This document shows, piece after piece, positions 1 through 5,524 of a stretch of DNA of 11,433 nucleotides. The first letter of the stretch is position 1; each line of letters starts with the position of its first letter. Source of the DNA: Bacillota bacterium (lineage in GTDB: Bacteria > Bacillota > Clostridia > Tissierellales > Peptoniphilaceae); contig JAEZYW010000096.1 in the NCBI GenBank assembly GCA_023418835.1, positions 1-11,433 on the forward strand. Direction: 5' to 3'. A program made the position numbers and the translations under genes. The notes under the pieces are model-generated. The model did not search any database, was not told where the DNA came from, and saw only the letters and a program-made list of their open reading frames with translations.

Positions 1-120
1 GATAAAACCATAGCAATTCATACAGAAAAGCCATGTCATGGGAATGTGGAAATTTGCGGAGAAGTTTCCACTATTTATATAGGGATACCCAGAGAAAATC
101 AGTTAATAGTTAATAGTTAA
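1..120 (+). CDS. 3' end of an unrecognised protein (partial)
   Basis: Frame 1 is open from the first base to a TAA at 118-120, giving the last 39 residues of a protein whose start lies outside the window. The tail contains a Pro-Cys-His-Gly-Asn stretch and a second Cys followed by a hydrophobic segment (Ser-Thr-Ile-Tyr-Ile-Gly-Ile-Pro). I do not recognise the family. The final residues after Glu-Asn and the stop codon itself are encoded by a 7-bp tandem repeat (101-121), so the original C-terminus may have been replaced when the repeat arrived. It is convergent with selO. The piece is too short to exclude a chance open frame. Confidence 0.4.
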   Translation, partial: DKTIAIHTEKPCHGNVEICGEVSTIYIGIPRENQLIVNS

Positions 121-121
121 T
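101..121. repeat. Three tandem copies of AGTTAAT
   Basis: AGTTAAT occurs three times head to tail (101-107, 108-114, 115-121), followed by an AT-rich stretch to about 135. It supplies the stop codon of the partial gene at 1-120 and lies directly upstream of a dispersed hairpin repeat (156-182). Copy number in such short tandems often varies between strains; that is inference here. Confidence 0.8.
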
Positions 122-155
122 AATTAAAATTAAAAGCGTAGAGGACCGTGGTTTT

Positions 156-182
156 GTAGGGAACGTGTTCCCACGCGTCCCG
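156..182 (+). repeat. Dispersed hairpin repeat, module A copy 1
   Basis: A 27-bp element beginning GTAGGG and ending CGTCCCG. It can fold into a stem of about 8 bp, with one bulged A, around the loop TTCCCA. It matches 24 of 27 positions with the copy at 9563-9589, and two of the differences form a compensating pair (T-A there, C-G here). It ends one base before the selO stop codon, in the convergent gap between selO and the partial + strand gene. There it could act as a weak bidirectional transcript end, though it has no T-run. The flanking CCGTGGTTTTGTA also occurs right after copy 2, which hints that modules once stood in tandem. Confidence 0.75.
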
Positions 183-183
183 T

Positions 184-1620
184 TTAAGTTCCGCAATAGG
201 TTACATATTCCATATTGTCTGGAACAACTCGATAAAACTCTTGGTATTCTTTGTGGGCAAAGGGTTCTTTCAAAGCTTCCAACAGTTTATAAAAATCTGT
301 AAGGTCTCCTTCATTTTCTGCCCTTTGAAGTGCTCTTTCTACCCAGTAATTTCTAGGAATTAATGCTGGGTTTTTTGTTTTCATATATTCTTCAATTTCT
401 TCAAGGGATTTATCTTCAAGTTTTAATCTTTCTTCCCATTTATTCTTCCATTCTTTAAAAGAAGAAGTTTCATAGACTTCATTGTCGAAGTTTTTAAAGG
501 TCAAATCCAAAAAGGAGTTGGTATAATCCCTGTCATTTTCCCTTAAAAATTCTAAAAATTCATCTGCGATTTCATAATCTTTAGGTAGATTTTTTTCAAA
601 TCCCAGTTTATTTCCCATTTCCAAATAATAATATCCTTGGAAAATATCTGAGTAAGAACTCAAAGCTTCGTTTATCAAATCTAAAGCAACTTTTTCGTCC
701 TTTTCCACTAAAGGTATTAGGCTTTCTCCAAACCTTCCAAGATTCCAAAATCCAATTTGGGGCTGGTTTTTGTAGGCGTATCTTCCATAGCGATCGATGG
801 AAGAATACACGGCAGAAGGATCGTATTTGTCGATAAATGCACAAGGACCGTAGTCAATGGTTTCTCCAGAAATTGTCATATTGTCTGTGTTCATAACTCC
901 GTGAACGAATCCAACTGATTGCCATTTTGCTATGAGACTTCCTTGGACGTCGATTACTTTTTTATAAAGTTCCAAATAGGGATTTTCTGCGTCTTTAATT
1001 TCTGGATAATGTCGATTTATTGTGTAATCTGCAAGTTCTTTAAAGTCTCCTAAGTCTTTTTGGTAGTTTCCGTATTGGAAAGTTCCAACTCTAAGGTGGC
1101 TTTTTGCAACCCTAGTTAAGATTGCCCCTTCTAAAATTTTATCTCGGATAACTTTTTCTCCAGTCTTAACAACTGCTAAAGCGCGAGTTGTGGGGATTTT
1201 TAAGTGGTGCATTGCTTCTGAGATTAGATACTCTCTAAGCATTGGTCCAATAGTGGCTCTCCCGTCTCCGCCTCGAGAAAAAGGGGTTCTGCCAGATCCT
1301 TTAAGCTGGATATCAAAACGGCGGTTATCTTTGGTTATTTGCTCCCCAACTAAAGTGGCTCTTCCGTCTCCTAACATGGCAAGATGCCCAAATTGATGGC
1401 CAAGATATGCCATGGAAATTGATGAAGCATTTTCGGGAAAGGAATTTCCAGCAAAAATTTCTAAAATATCATCACCAAAGTCTAGATCCAATTTTTTTTC
1501 CAAATCTTCATTTAGAATGACCATTTCTGGGCTTCTAACTGGGTTTAAATGGACTTTTCTATAAAAACGAGAGGGAAGTTTCTCGTAAGTGTTATCGAAA
1601 TTGAAATTTGTTTTATTCAT
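184..1620 (-). CDS. selO: Protein adenylyltransferase SelO (YdiU family)
   Basis: SelO is a pseudokinase-fold enzyme that transfers AMP from ATP to Ser, Thr or Tyr of target proteins; in enterobacteria it is linked to redox stress. The 478-residue product has the usual length and the family hallmarks in order: YLGHQFG with LGDGRA (about 72-88), DIQLKGSGRTPFSRGGDGRA (about 103-122), LREYL-SEAM, PTTRAL, and GFVHGVMNTDN followed by IDYGPCAF-D (about 237-264). Eukaryotic and some bacterial members carry selenocysteine three residues from the end. Here the protein ends Tyr-Cys-Gly-Thr with an ordinary TGC codon, so it is the cysteine form. The ATG at 1618-1620 is preceded by GAGGTGA at 3 bases. 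No clear promoter is visible in the repeat-filled upstream gap. All hallmark motifs are intact, so activity is expected. Confidence 0.96.
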   Translation of the reverse strand: MNKTNFNFDNTYEKLPSRFYRKVHLNPVRSPEMVILNEDLEKKLDLDFGDDILEIFAGNSFPENASSISMAYLGHQFGHLAMLGDGRATLVGEQITKDNRRFDIQLKGSGRTPFSRGGDGRATIGPMLREYLISEAMHHLKIPTTRALAVVKTGEKVIRDKILEGAILTRVAKSHLRVGTFQYGNYQKDLGDFKELADYTINRHYPEIKDAENPYLELYKKVIDVQGSLIAKWQSVGFVHGVMNTDNMTISGETIDYGPCAFIDKYDPSAVYSSIDRYGRYAYKNQPQIGFWNLGRFGESLIPLVEKDEKVALDLINEALSSYSDIFQGYYYLEMGNKLGFEKNLPKDYEIADEFLEFLRENDRDYTNSFLDLTFKNFDNEVYETSSFKEWKNKWEERLKLEDKSLEEIEEYMKTKNPALIPRNYWVERALQRAENEGDLTDFYKLLEALKEPFAHKEYQEFYRVVPDNMEYVTYCGT

Positions 1621-1687
1621 AATTCACCTCGATATACATATACCCAAAAGGATAGTAAAAGATAGTTAAAAGTGTAGGTGGATTTTT

Positions 1688-1715
1688 GTAGGGGTATGCA
1701 TTCCTACGCGTCCCG
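1688..1715 (+). repeat. Dispersed hairpin repeat, module A copy 2
   Basis: A 28-bp copy (GTAGGGG ... GCGTCCCG) with a stem of about 7 pairs, one bulge, one mismatch and the loop TTCCTA. The wobble T-G pair of copies 1 and 4 is a C-G pair here, which supports selection on the fold. Upstream, TTAAAAGTGTAGG (1667-1679) resembles TTAAAAGCGTAGAGG upstream of copy 1, so the conserved unit may reach about 20 bp further left. It is followed 18 bp later by module B copy 1. Confidence 0.75.
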
Positions 1716-1733
1716 TGGTTTTGTAATAAAAAC

Positions 1734-1813
1734 AAGGTCTCGATAAATCCTTTCTCGACTACCCTCGACGGAAGGTAAGGATTTGGTCTCAAAAGGATAT
1801 TATCTTCGACCTT
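1734..1813 (+). repeat. Dispersed structured repeat, module B copy 1
   Basis: An 80-bp element with nested inverted repeats. The ends AAGGTC (1734-1739) and GACCTT (1808-1813) pair, and AAATCCTT (1745-1752) pairs perfectly with AAGGATTT (1777-1784). It aligns along its whole length with 9622-9708, where the ends are AAAGTC/GACTTT, a compensated change. It also contains GGTCTC twice (1736-1741, 1785-1790). No protein is encoded. The size and terminal inverted repeats would suit a tiny non-autonomous mobile element or a structured RNA; I cannot tell which. Confidence 0.7.
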
Positions 1814-1820
1814 TTTAATA

Positions 1821-1846
1821 TAGGGTATGCACTCCCATGCGTCACG
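1821..1846 (+). repeat. Dispersed hairpin repeat, module A copy 3 (diverged)
   Basis: A diverged copy (TAGGGTATGC ... GCGTCACG). The outer GGG/CCC pairing is partly lost, but the inner stem ATGCA/TGCGT around CTCCCA is kept. Its closing A-T pair replaces the G-C pair of copy 4. The orientation is the same as all other A copies. It lies 7 bp after module B copy 1 and 19 bp before the partial module B at 1866. Confidence 0.6.
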
Positions 1847-1865
1847 CAATTTCCATATAAAAATA

Positions 1866-1906
1866 AAGATCTCGATAATCTTCCTTCGATTACCTTTGAG
1901 ACCTTT
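1866..1906 (+). repeat. Partial module B, copy 3
   Basis: AAGATCTCGATAATC and the following TTCGATTACC match the left third of module B copy 1 (AAGGTCTCGATAA ... TCTCGACTACC). The middle and right parts are missing, and GAGACC (1898-1903) appears in inverted orientation instead. With the other three modules it fills the 308-bp gap between the ATP-grasp gene and selO. I see no gene and no convincing selO promoter in that gap. Confidence 0.5.
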
Positions 1907-1928
1907 GTTACCAAACTATATTTTAATT

Positions 1929-3122
1929 TTACCTACCTTTAAATATTCTAGAAATTCTTCTAAAGACCACTGAAAATGCGAATTTTATCCCTGGCCATGG
2001 GTCGTCTAAGCTCCATGTGGATGGAACGATTGGTTTGTGTTTATTTTGCTCAATAATCTCTTCTCTGGTCATTTGACCCTTATTGACATATCCTCGCATT
2101 GCTGGGATATCTTCGTATAAATATCGCCACCTAACTCCTGTATCGTAGTCAATGGCTTTTCTTCCAATTTCCTGTCCCGTTGCATCTAGATAAGTTAAAT
2201 ACGGGGTGTCCATTCCTATTTCTATATGCATTTGAGTGAAGTTTACAAATCGGACGTTTATTTCAATAAGATAAATTAGTCCGTTGTTTTCGTCTCTTTT
2301 CATTTCCATTTCAATAAATCCTCTAAATTGTAGGGATTTAATAAAAGGAATTGCAAATTCTGCCGCTTCTGGAATCCACTCTTGGGCTGCATAGGTGGAA
2401 GCCCCAAAGTTGTTGGGCCATTGTCTGATTTTTCTTTCTGTAGTGTAGTAAGCCAAATCGTTATATTTATTTACATAGGCGTCGAAGTTATAGTTATTTT
2501 CTTCAGGTCCAGGAATGATTCTTTGGATAAAAACTTCGTGGCCATCTCTTCTTGTCATATCTAAAACTCGTTTGAGTTCTCGTTCCGTTTCTATAAAGAA
2601 GGCTTTTTCTCTATATTTTTCCACAAAACTAGGAGAGTCTGAGGGTTTTACGATTAGAGGATATCCAATTTCTTGGGAAACTTTATTAAAGATGTTCTCA
2701 TCATCTGTGGATATAGTTTCTGGAGTTCTAATCCCAAATGCCTTTGCCATTTGTTCCAGTCTGGATTTGTCCATTAAATCCGTAAGTAGTCCCTTTTTGT
2801 CCATGGGAAAGAGGAAGTATTCCTTTAGTTCGTAAAAATACTTGTCAATAAACTCCACATATGGATCTGCAGTTGCAAGGAGAACAGGTTTAAGCTCTTG
2901 TTCTCTACCGTATCTAAGTAAGAAGTCTAAATAAGCCTCTTCATTTCTTTGGTAATGGGGAGCGATTAGCGCTTCTTTTACATATTTCGATTGACCGTAG
3001 AGGTTTTTGTCTCCGTGGTTAACAGTGACGACGTGGATCCCCTTTTTTCCAAGGGTTCTCACTACTGCCAAACCTATATAATAATTTGTGCCTAATACAA
3101 CGGCTTTATGTTTATGTTCCAT
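1929..3122 (-). CDS. ATP-grasp family carboxylate-amine ligase
   Basis: A 397-residue single-chain ATP-grasp enzyme. Such ligases activate a carboxylate as an acyl phosphate and join it to an amine. The N-terminal preATP-grasp domain starts with a Rossmann-like VVLGTNYYIGLAVVRTLG (about 8-25). The substrate/ATP-binding core includes DKSRLEQMAKAFGI-TPET (about 117-136), YPLIVKPSDS (about 153-162) with the ATP-contacting Lys, and a Glu-rich strand FIQRIIPGPEENNYNFDAYV. The metal-binding signature is FIEMEMKRDE followed by LIEINVRF (Glu and Asn ligands). The closest characterised relatives I can think of are D-aspartate ligases that build peptidoglycan cross-bridges, but that assignment is tentative. 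ATG at 3120-3122 has GGAGG 8 bases upstream and a TTGTCT/TATAAT promoter at 3144-3172. It appears to be monocistronic. Confidence 0.85.
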   Translation of the reverse strand: MEHKHKAVVLGTNYYIGLAVVRTLGKKGIHVVTVNHGDKNLYGQSKYVKEALIAPHYQRNEEAYLDFLLRYGREQELKPVLLATADPYVEFIDKYFYELKEYFLFPMDKKGLLTDLMDKSRLEQMAKAFGIRTPETISTDDENIFNKVSQEIGYPLIVKPSDSPSFVEKYREKAFFIETERELKRVLDMTRRDGHEVFIQRIIPGPEENNYNFDAYVNKYNDLAYYTTERKIRQWPNNFGASTYAAQEWIPEAAEFAIPFIKSLQFRGFIEMEMKRDENNGLIYLIEINVRFVNFTQMHIEIGMDTPYLTYLDATGQEIGRKAIDYDTGVRWRYLYEDIPAMRGYVNKGQMTREEIIEQNKHKPIVPSTWSLDDPWPGIKFAFSVVFRRISRIFKGR

Positions 3123-3143
3123 AATTTCGACCTCCGTTTTATA

Positions 3144-3172
3144 ATTATATCAATTAACCATATCAAAGACAA
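3144..3172 (-). promoter_or_regulatory. Sigma-A-type promoter of the ATP-grasp gene
   Basis: On the minus strand a -35 TTGTCT (3167-3172, four of six consensus bases) stands 17 bp from a perfect -10 TATAAT (3144-3149). The predicted start site is about 15-20 bases before the ribosome site of the ATP-grasp gene. It is divergent from the peptidase gene promoter. Confidence 0.65.
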
Positions 3173-3220
3173 TTATTATAGATAGGAATTGAGACGAGAG
3201 ATTGTAGGAAGGGAACTGGG

Positions 3221-3250
3221 ATGGCAGAACTTTTTTTAATATTGTATAAT
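3221..3250 (+). promoter_or_regulatory. Promoter of the YgjP-like gene
   Basis: A perfect -10 TATAAT at 3245-3250 has a weak -35 ATGGCA (3221-3226, four of six) at an 18-bp spacing. GGAGGA follows at 3262, just before the ATG at 3271. Expression signals therefore remain although the gene itself is interrupted. Confidence 0.5.
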
Positions 3251-3270
3251 TAAGTTAGTATGGAGGAAAA

Positions 3271-3903
3271 ATGGAATTAATTATAAATGGTGAAGTAAGA
3301 AACGTATTTATACAATATAAAAAGAAAAAACATATCAGCGTGGAGATTAGTCCAGAAGGGTTTATAACAGTTCGAGCTCCCTTGGGAATACCTAAAGAAG
3401 AGTTGGAAAAAAGTCTAAAATCCTTGGTTCCAAAAATTGAAAAGAGGTTAGATATAATTGAAGCTAACAAATAGATTTACGAAGAGGGTAGTTACAACGA
3501 CGAAAACAATTTTAAACTCTTCGGGGAATACATTTCCTATGGGGAAGTTGGAATAAAAGGACCAGAGGAGTTAAAAAAGTTTTATTTCGACAATTTAAAG
3601 GTAGAACTGGAAGAACTTTTAAAAAGATACTCCCAAATTATGAATGTAAAATATAAAGAGTACAAAATCACGGAGACTAAGACGACTTGGGGAACTTGCA
3701 ACTCATCAAAAAAGCTAACTTTTAATTTAAAGCTAGCTATGGCGCCAAAAGAGGTTATCGAATATGTCGTCGTCCACGAGTTGGCCCATTTAAAACACAT
3801 GAACCACGATCGAAGTTTCTGGAACTTGGTAGGTAAGTATTTGCCAGATTATAAGGACCGACAATCTTACTTAAAAAAATACGGACAGTTTATGAATTTA
3901 TAG
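3271..3903 (+). pseudogene. YgjP-like (DUF45) zinc metallopeptidase with internal stop
   Basis: One continuous reading frame of 211 codons that carries a single in-frame TAG at codon 68 (3472-3474). Both sides belong to the same protein. Codons 1-67 give the DUF45 N-terminus (VRAPLGIPKEELEK). The part after the stop has the family core: KTTWGTCNS (about 137-145), then VVVHELAHLKHMNH with zinc ligands His169, His173 and His179 and catalytic Glu170, then FW. The length, about 210, is near the family norm, so nothing else is missing. TAG is an ordinary terminator here (this gene's own end, rlmH and the zinc-ribbon gene), so recoding is unlikely and a recent nonsense mutation or sequencing error is likelier. 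Restart at ATG 3640 would keep HELAH, but no ribosome site precedes it. GGAGGA precedes the ATG at 3271. Confidence 0.8.
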
Positions 3904-3910
3904 ACTGTCC
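3883..3910. terminator. Bidirectional terminator shared by the peptidase gene and gntR
   Basis: GGACAGT (3883-3889) pairs with ACTGTCC (3904-3910), and further pairs TTAT/ATAG extend the stem to about 11 bp. Read on the minus strand it is followed by TATTTTTTT, a good intrinsic terminator 8 bases after the gntR stop. Read on the + strand it is followed by CTTTATATT, a weaker tail. The left arm lies inside the last codons of the peptidase frame. Confidence 0.8.
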
Positions 3911-3917
3911 CTTTATA

Positions 3918-4565
3918 TTATGATTTTTGTTTAAAGCGTTTAAACATTTGCTCTGCAATATCGTAGTGGAGTTTTGTCAATCTCAAAGCCTCTTGTAAAT
4001 CCCCATCTTCCATGGCTTTTACAATTTTTTTATGGGTTTCGAAACTAGTTTTTCTACTATTTTTTTTAGTTTCTGAATGGAAAGATCTTACTATGAGCTC
4101 GTGGAGAGCGTGGTATTGTTTAAATAATTTTTTCAAATACCTGTTGTTGGAATTTTCGATAAATGTCTTGTGAAAATCGTAGTCATAATTATAATATAAT
4201 TCGGTTCCAAGTTCTTTTTCTTGTAGATGTATTAGCTCTTTTAACTTTGTCACCATTTCCTCTGGATAACCTTTTTCCAAAGAAATTTCAGTTCCTGACA
4301 TTACAATATATTTTATAATTTCGTTTACTTCGCTGGCAACTTGATAATCCAATTCAATTACCGTAGCCCCTGCATTGGAAACCTTAGATATTAGTTCGTC
4401 TTGATAAAGTCTGTTTATAGCATCCCTAACAGGAGAGGAACTTACGTCAAACCTCTCTTGAAGCTGTCTATTTACTATTTTTGAACCCAATGGAATTTCT
4501 TGGGATAAGATTTCCTTTCTCAATTGACTATATATTTGATCGCTTAGCGTTTCTTTTACTATCAT
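3918..4565 (-). CDS. GntR family transcriptional regulator, FadR/FCD subfamily
   Basis: A 215-residue DNA-binding regulator. The N-terminal winged helix-turn-helix (about 7-70) has the GntR pattern: an IYSQLRKEIL helix, then RQLQERFDVSSSPVRDAINRL as the recognition unit. Residues about 75-205 form an all-helical FCD effector domain with its usual metal/effector residues: Asp and His in DYDFHKTFIE, His in FETHKKIVKAMEDGD, and His in LHYDIAEQMF. FCD regulators usually sense organic or amino acids and often control adjacent catabolic genes, so the tyrosine island is the likely target; this is inference. The ATG at 4563-4565 has GGGAG 6 bases upstream. A separate -10 in the 179-bp gap before it suggests its own transcript. 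It ends at a strong shared terminator. Confidence 0.93.
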   Translation of the reverse strand: MIVKETLSDQIYSQLRKEILSQEIPLGSKIVNRQLQERFDVSSSPVRDAINRLYQDELISKVSNAGATVIELDYQVASEVNEIIKYIVMSGTEISLEKGYPEEMVTKLKELIHLQEKELGTELYYNYDYDFHKTFIENSNNRYLKKLFKQYHALHELIVRSFHSETKKNSRKTSFETHKKIVKAMEDGDLQEALRLTKLHYDIAEQMFKRFKQKS

Positions 4566-4614
4566 TAAAATCTCCCAATTGCTGAGTTTTTTATTCTTTT
4601 ATTATTAAGTGTTA

Positions 4615-4657
4615 GTGTATAAATTGTGTATTATATCATAATAACATAATTTTTAAA
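4615..4657 (-). promoter_or_regulatory. gntR promoter region with paired direct repeats
   Basis: The minus strand has a perfect -10 TATAAT (4630-4635) and a weak -35 TTTAAA (4652-4657) at 16 bp. Overlapping the -10 and start site are GTGTATAA (4615-4622) and GTGTATTA (4626-4633, + strand reading). They are spaced 11 bp apart, about one helical turn, which would suit an autoregulatory operator. The region is very AT-rich, so chance matches are easy. Confidence 0.4.
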
Positions 4658-4744
4658 TTATTTCTTAAAAACTTAAGTTTTATAATCAGTTTTAAGGTAG
4701 AAGTTTGACCTTTTAATGTCTGAAATAATTTTTTATTTTAGAAT

Positions 4745-5467
4745 CTAAAAATATTTTTCTGATAAGTTTTTGCTAATAAAATCTTGGGCACCAAATAAAA
4801 TTATTCCCTCTAAAAAGCCTATGACAACCATATTTAAACCTTGGGAAAAGTTCATATTTATCATTATTCCATAAATTATTCCCACTAATAAAATGCTATA
4901 AAAGAAAGACTTTGTAATTTCTTTTAATAAAGTTGACAAAAAAGCTATTCCAACTAATAACATTCCAAAGAATGCAAAAGAATCACTTTTAATAATAAAA
5001 CCAGGCAATAGCACCAAAGGCAAGAATCCCAAAGTTTTAAAAAGACCAACTATGATTGAGGATTTAATAATTCCCTTGGAAGGTAAAAAATACTCATATA
5101 CATTTTTGCTCCATCCAATTTCTTGAAGTCCAAAAGCTATGGTTGCCACAATCATAGATAGGGGTATTGAATATATTGAATTTCTTTCCATGCCTCCTAT
5201 TATCTTATATAGGGTAACGTGAATCAAAATTAAAATAAACGTAAGGAGCAATCCTAACAATTTGAAATTATCTCTTTTAAAAATTGACTCTTTAGACAAA
5301 ATAATTCCTAAAATACCAGGACCTAAACTACCTATAAAAAATAATGACATTGCCAGTGGGGAAGTGAAAATTTCTTTAAAATTGTAGTTTAAAAAAATTA
5401 TACCTCCGAAGCCAATTAAATTAAGAATGTATGAAACAGTTATAAAAGCTATAGTTTTTTTCTTCAT
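4745..5467 (-). CDS. CPBP-fold membrane protein, catalytic residues lost
   Basis: A polytopic membrane protein of 240 residues with about eight hydrophobic segments. It follows the CPBP (Rce1-like/bacteriocin-processing) layout: GSLGPGILGIILS (46-58), then FGLQEIGWSKNVYEYFLP (112-129), then GLFKTLGFLPLVLLPG (141-156). Active members have EExxxR in the second block and a His before LP in the third. Here these read Gln115-Glu116 ... Ser120 and Phe148, so proteolysis is improbable and a scaffold, immunity or transport-partner role is possible. I chose ATG 5465-5467 over the GTG 6 bases upstream, because GAGGTGG overlaps that GTG and sits correctly for the ATG. It lies between the NSS transporter and gntR on the same strand, 57 bp after the transporter and with no obvious promoter of its own. 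Confidence 0.75.
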   Translation of the reverse strand: MKKKTIAFITVSYILNLIGFGGIIFLNYNFKEIFTSPLAMSLFFIGSLGPGILGIILSKESIFKRDNFKLLGLLLTFILILIHVTLYKIIGGMERNSIYSIPLSMIVATIAFGLQEIGWSKNVYEYFLPSKGIIKSSIIVGLFKTLGFLPLVLLPGFIIKSDSFAFFGMLLVGIAFLSTLLKEITKSFFYSILLVGIIYGIMINMNFSQGLNMVVIGFLEGIILFGAQDFISKNLSEKYF

Positions 5468-5490
5468 TTCCACCTCGATAAAAATATAAA

Positions 5491-5512
5491 GCGAGATGAT
5501 AGTCCATCTCGC
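5491..5512 (-). terminator. Terminator or attenuator after the NSS transporter gene
   Basis: A perfect 8-bp stem GCGAGATG/CATCTCGC (5491-5498 with 5505-5512) has a 6-base loop. On the minus strand it is followed by TTTATATTTTT. It lies 12 bp after the transporter stop and only about 15 bp before the ribosome site of the CPBP-like gene, leaving no room for a promoter in between. Either the downstream gene depends on read-through, or a promoter lies before the hairpin (for example a TATATA near 5515), making it a 5' leader hairpin. Confidence 0.75.
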
Positions 5513-5524
5513 CTATATAGATTA

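Noticed and set aside
184..200. Selenocysteine at the SelO C-terminus
   Set aside because: The codon at that place is TGC (cysteine), followed by Gly, Thr and TAA, so no UGA recoding is involved.
1613..1849. A 78-residue minus-strand open frame containing two Asn/Ala-Tyr-Pro-like repeats
   Set aside because: It is a chance translation of the module A and B repeats. It overlaps the selO start and has no family resemblance.
1688..1906. CRISPR array
   Set aside because: The repeats are imperfect, of two kinds, and not separated by uniform unique spacers. No cas gene is nearby.
3472..3474. Pyrrolysine or other recoding of the in-frame TAG
   Set aside because: TAG is used as the normal stop of rlmH, the zinc-ribbon gene and this same gene's 3' end, and no recoding element is visible. 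Nonsense mutation is simpler.
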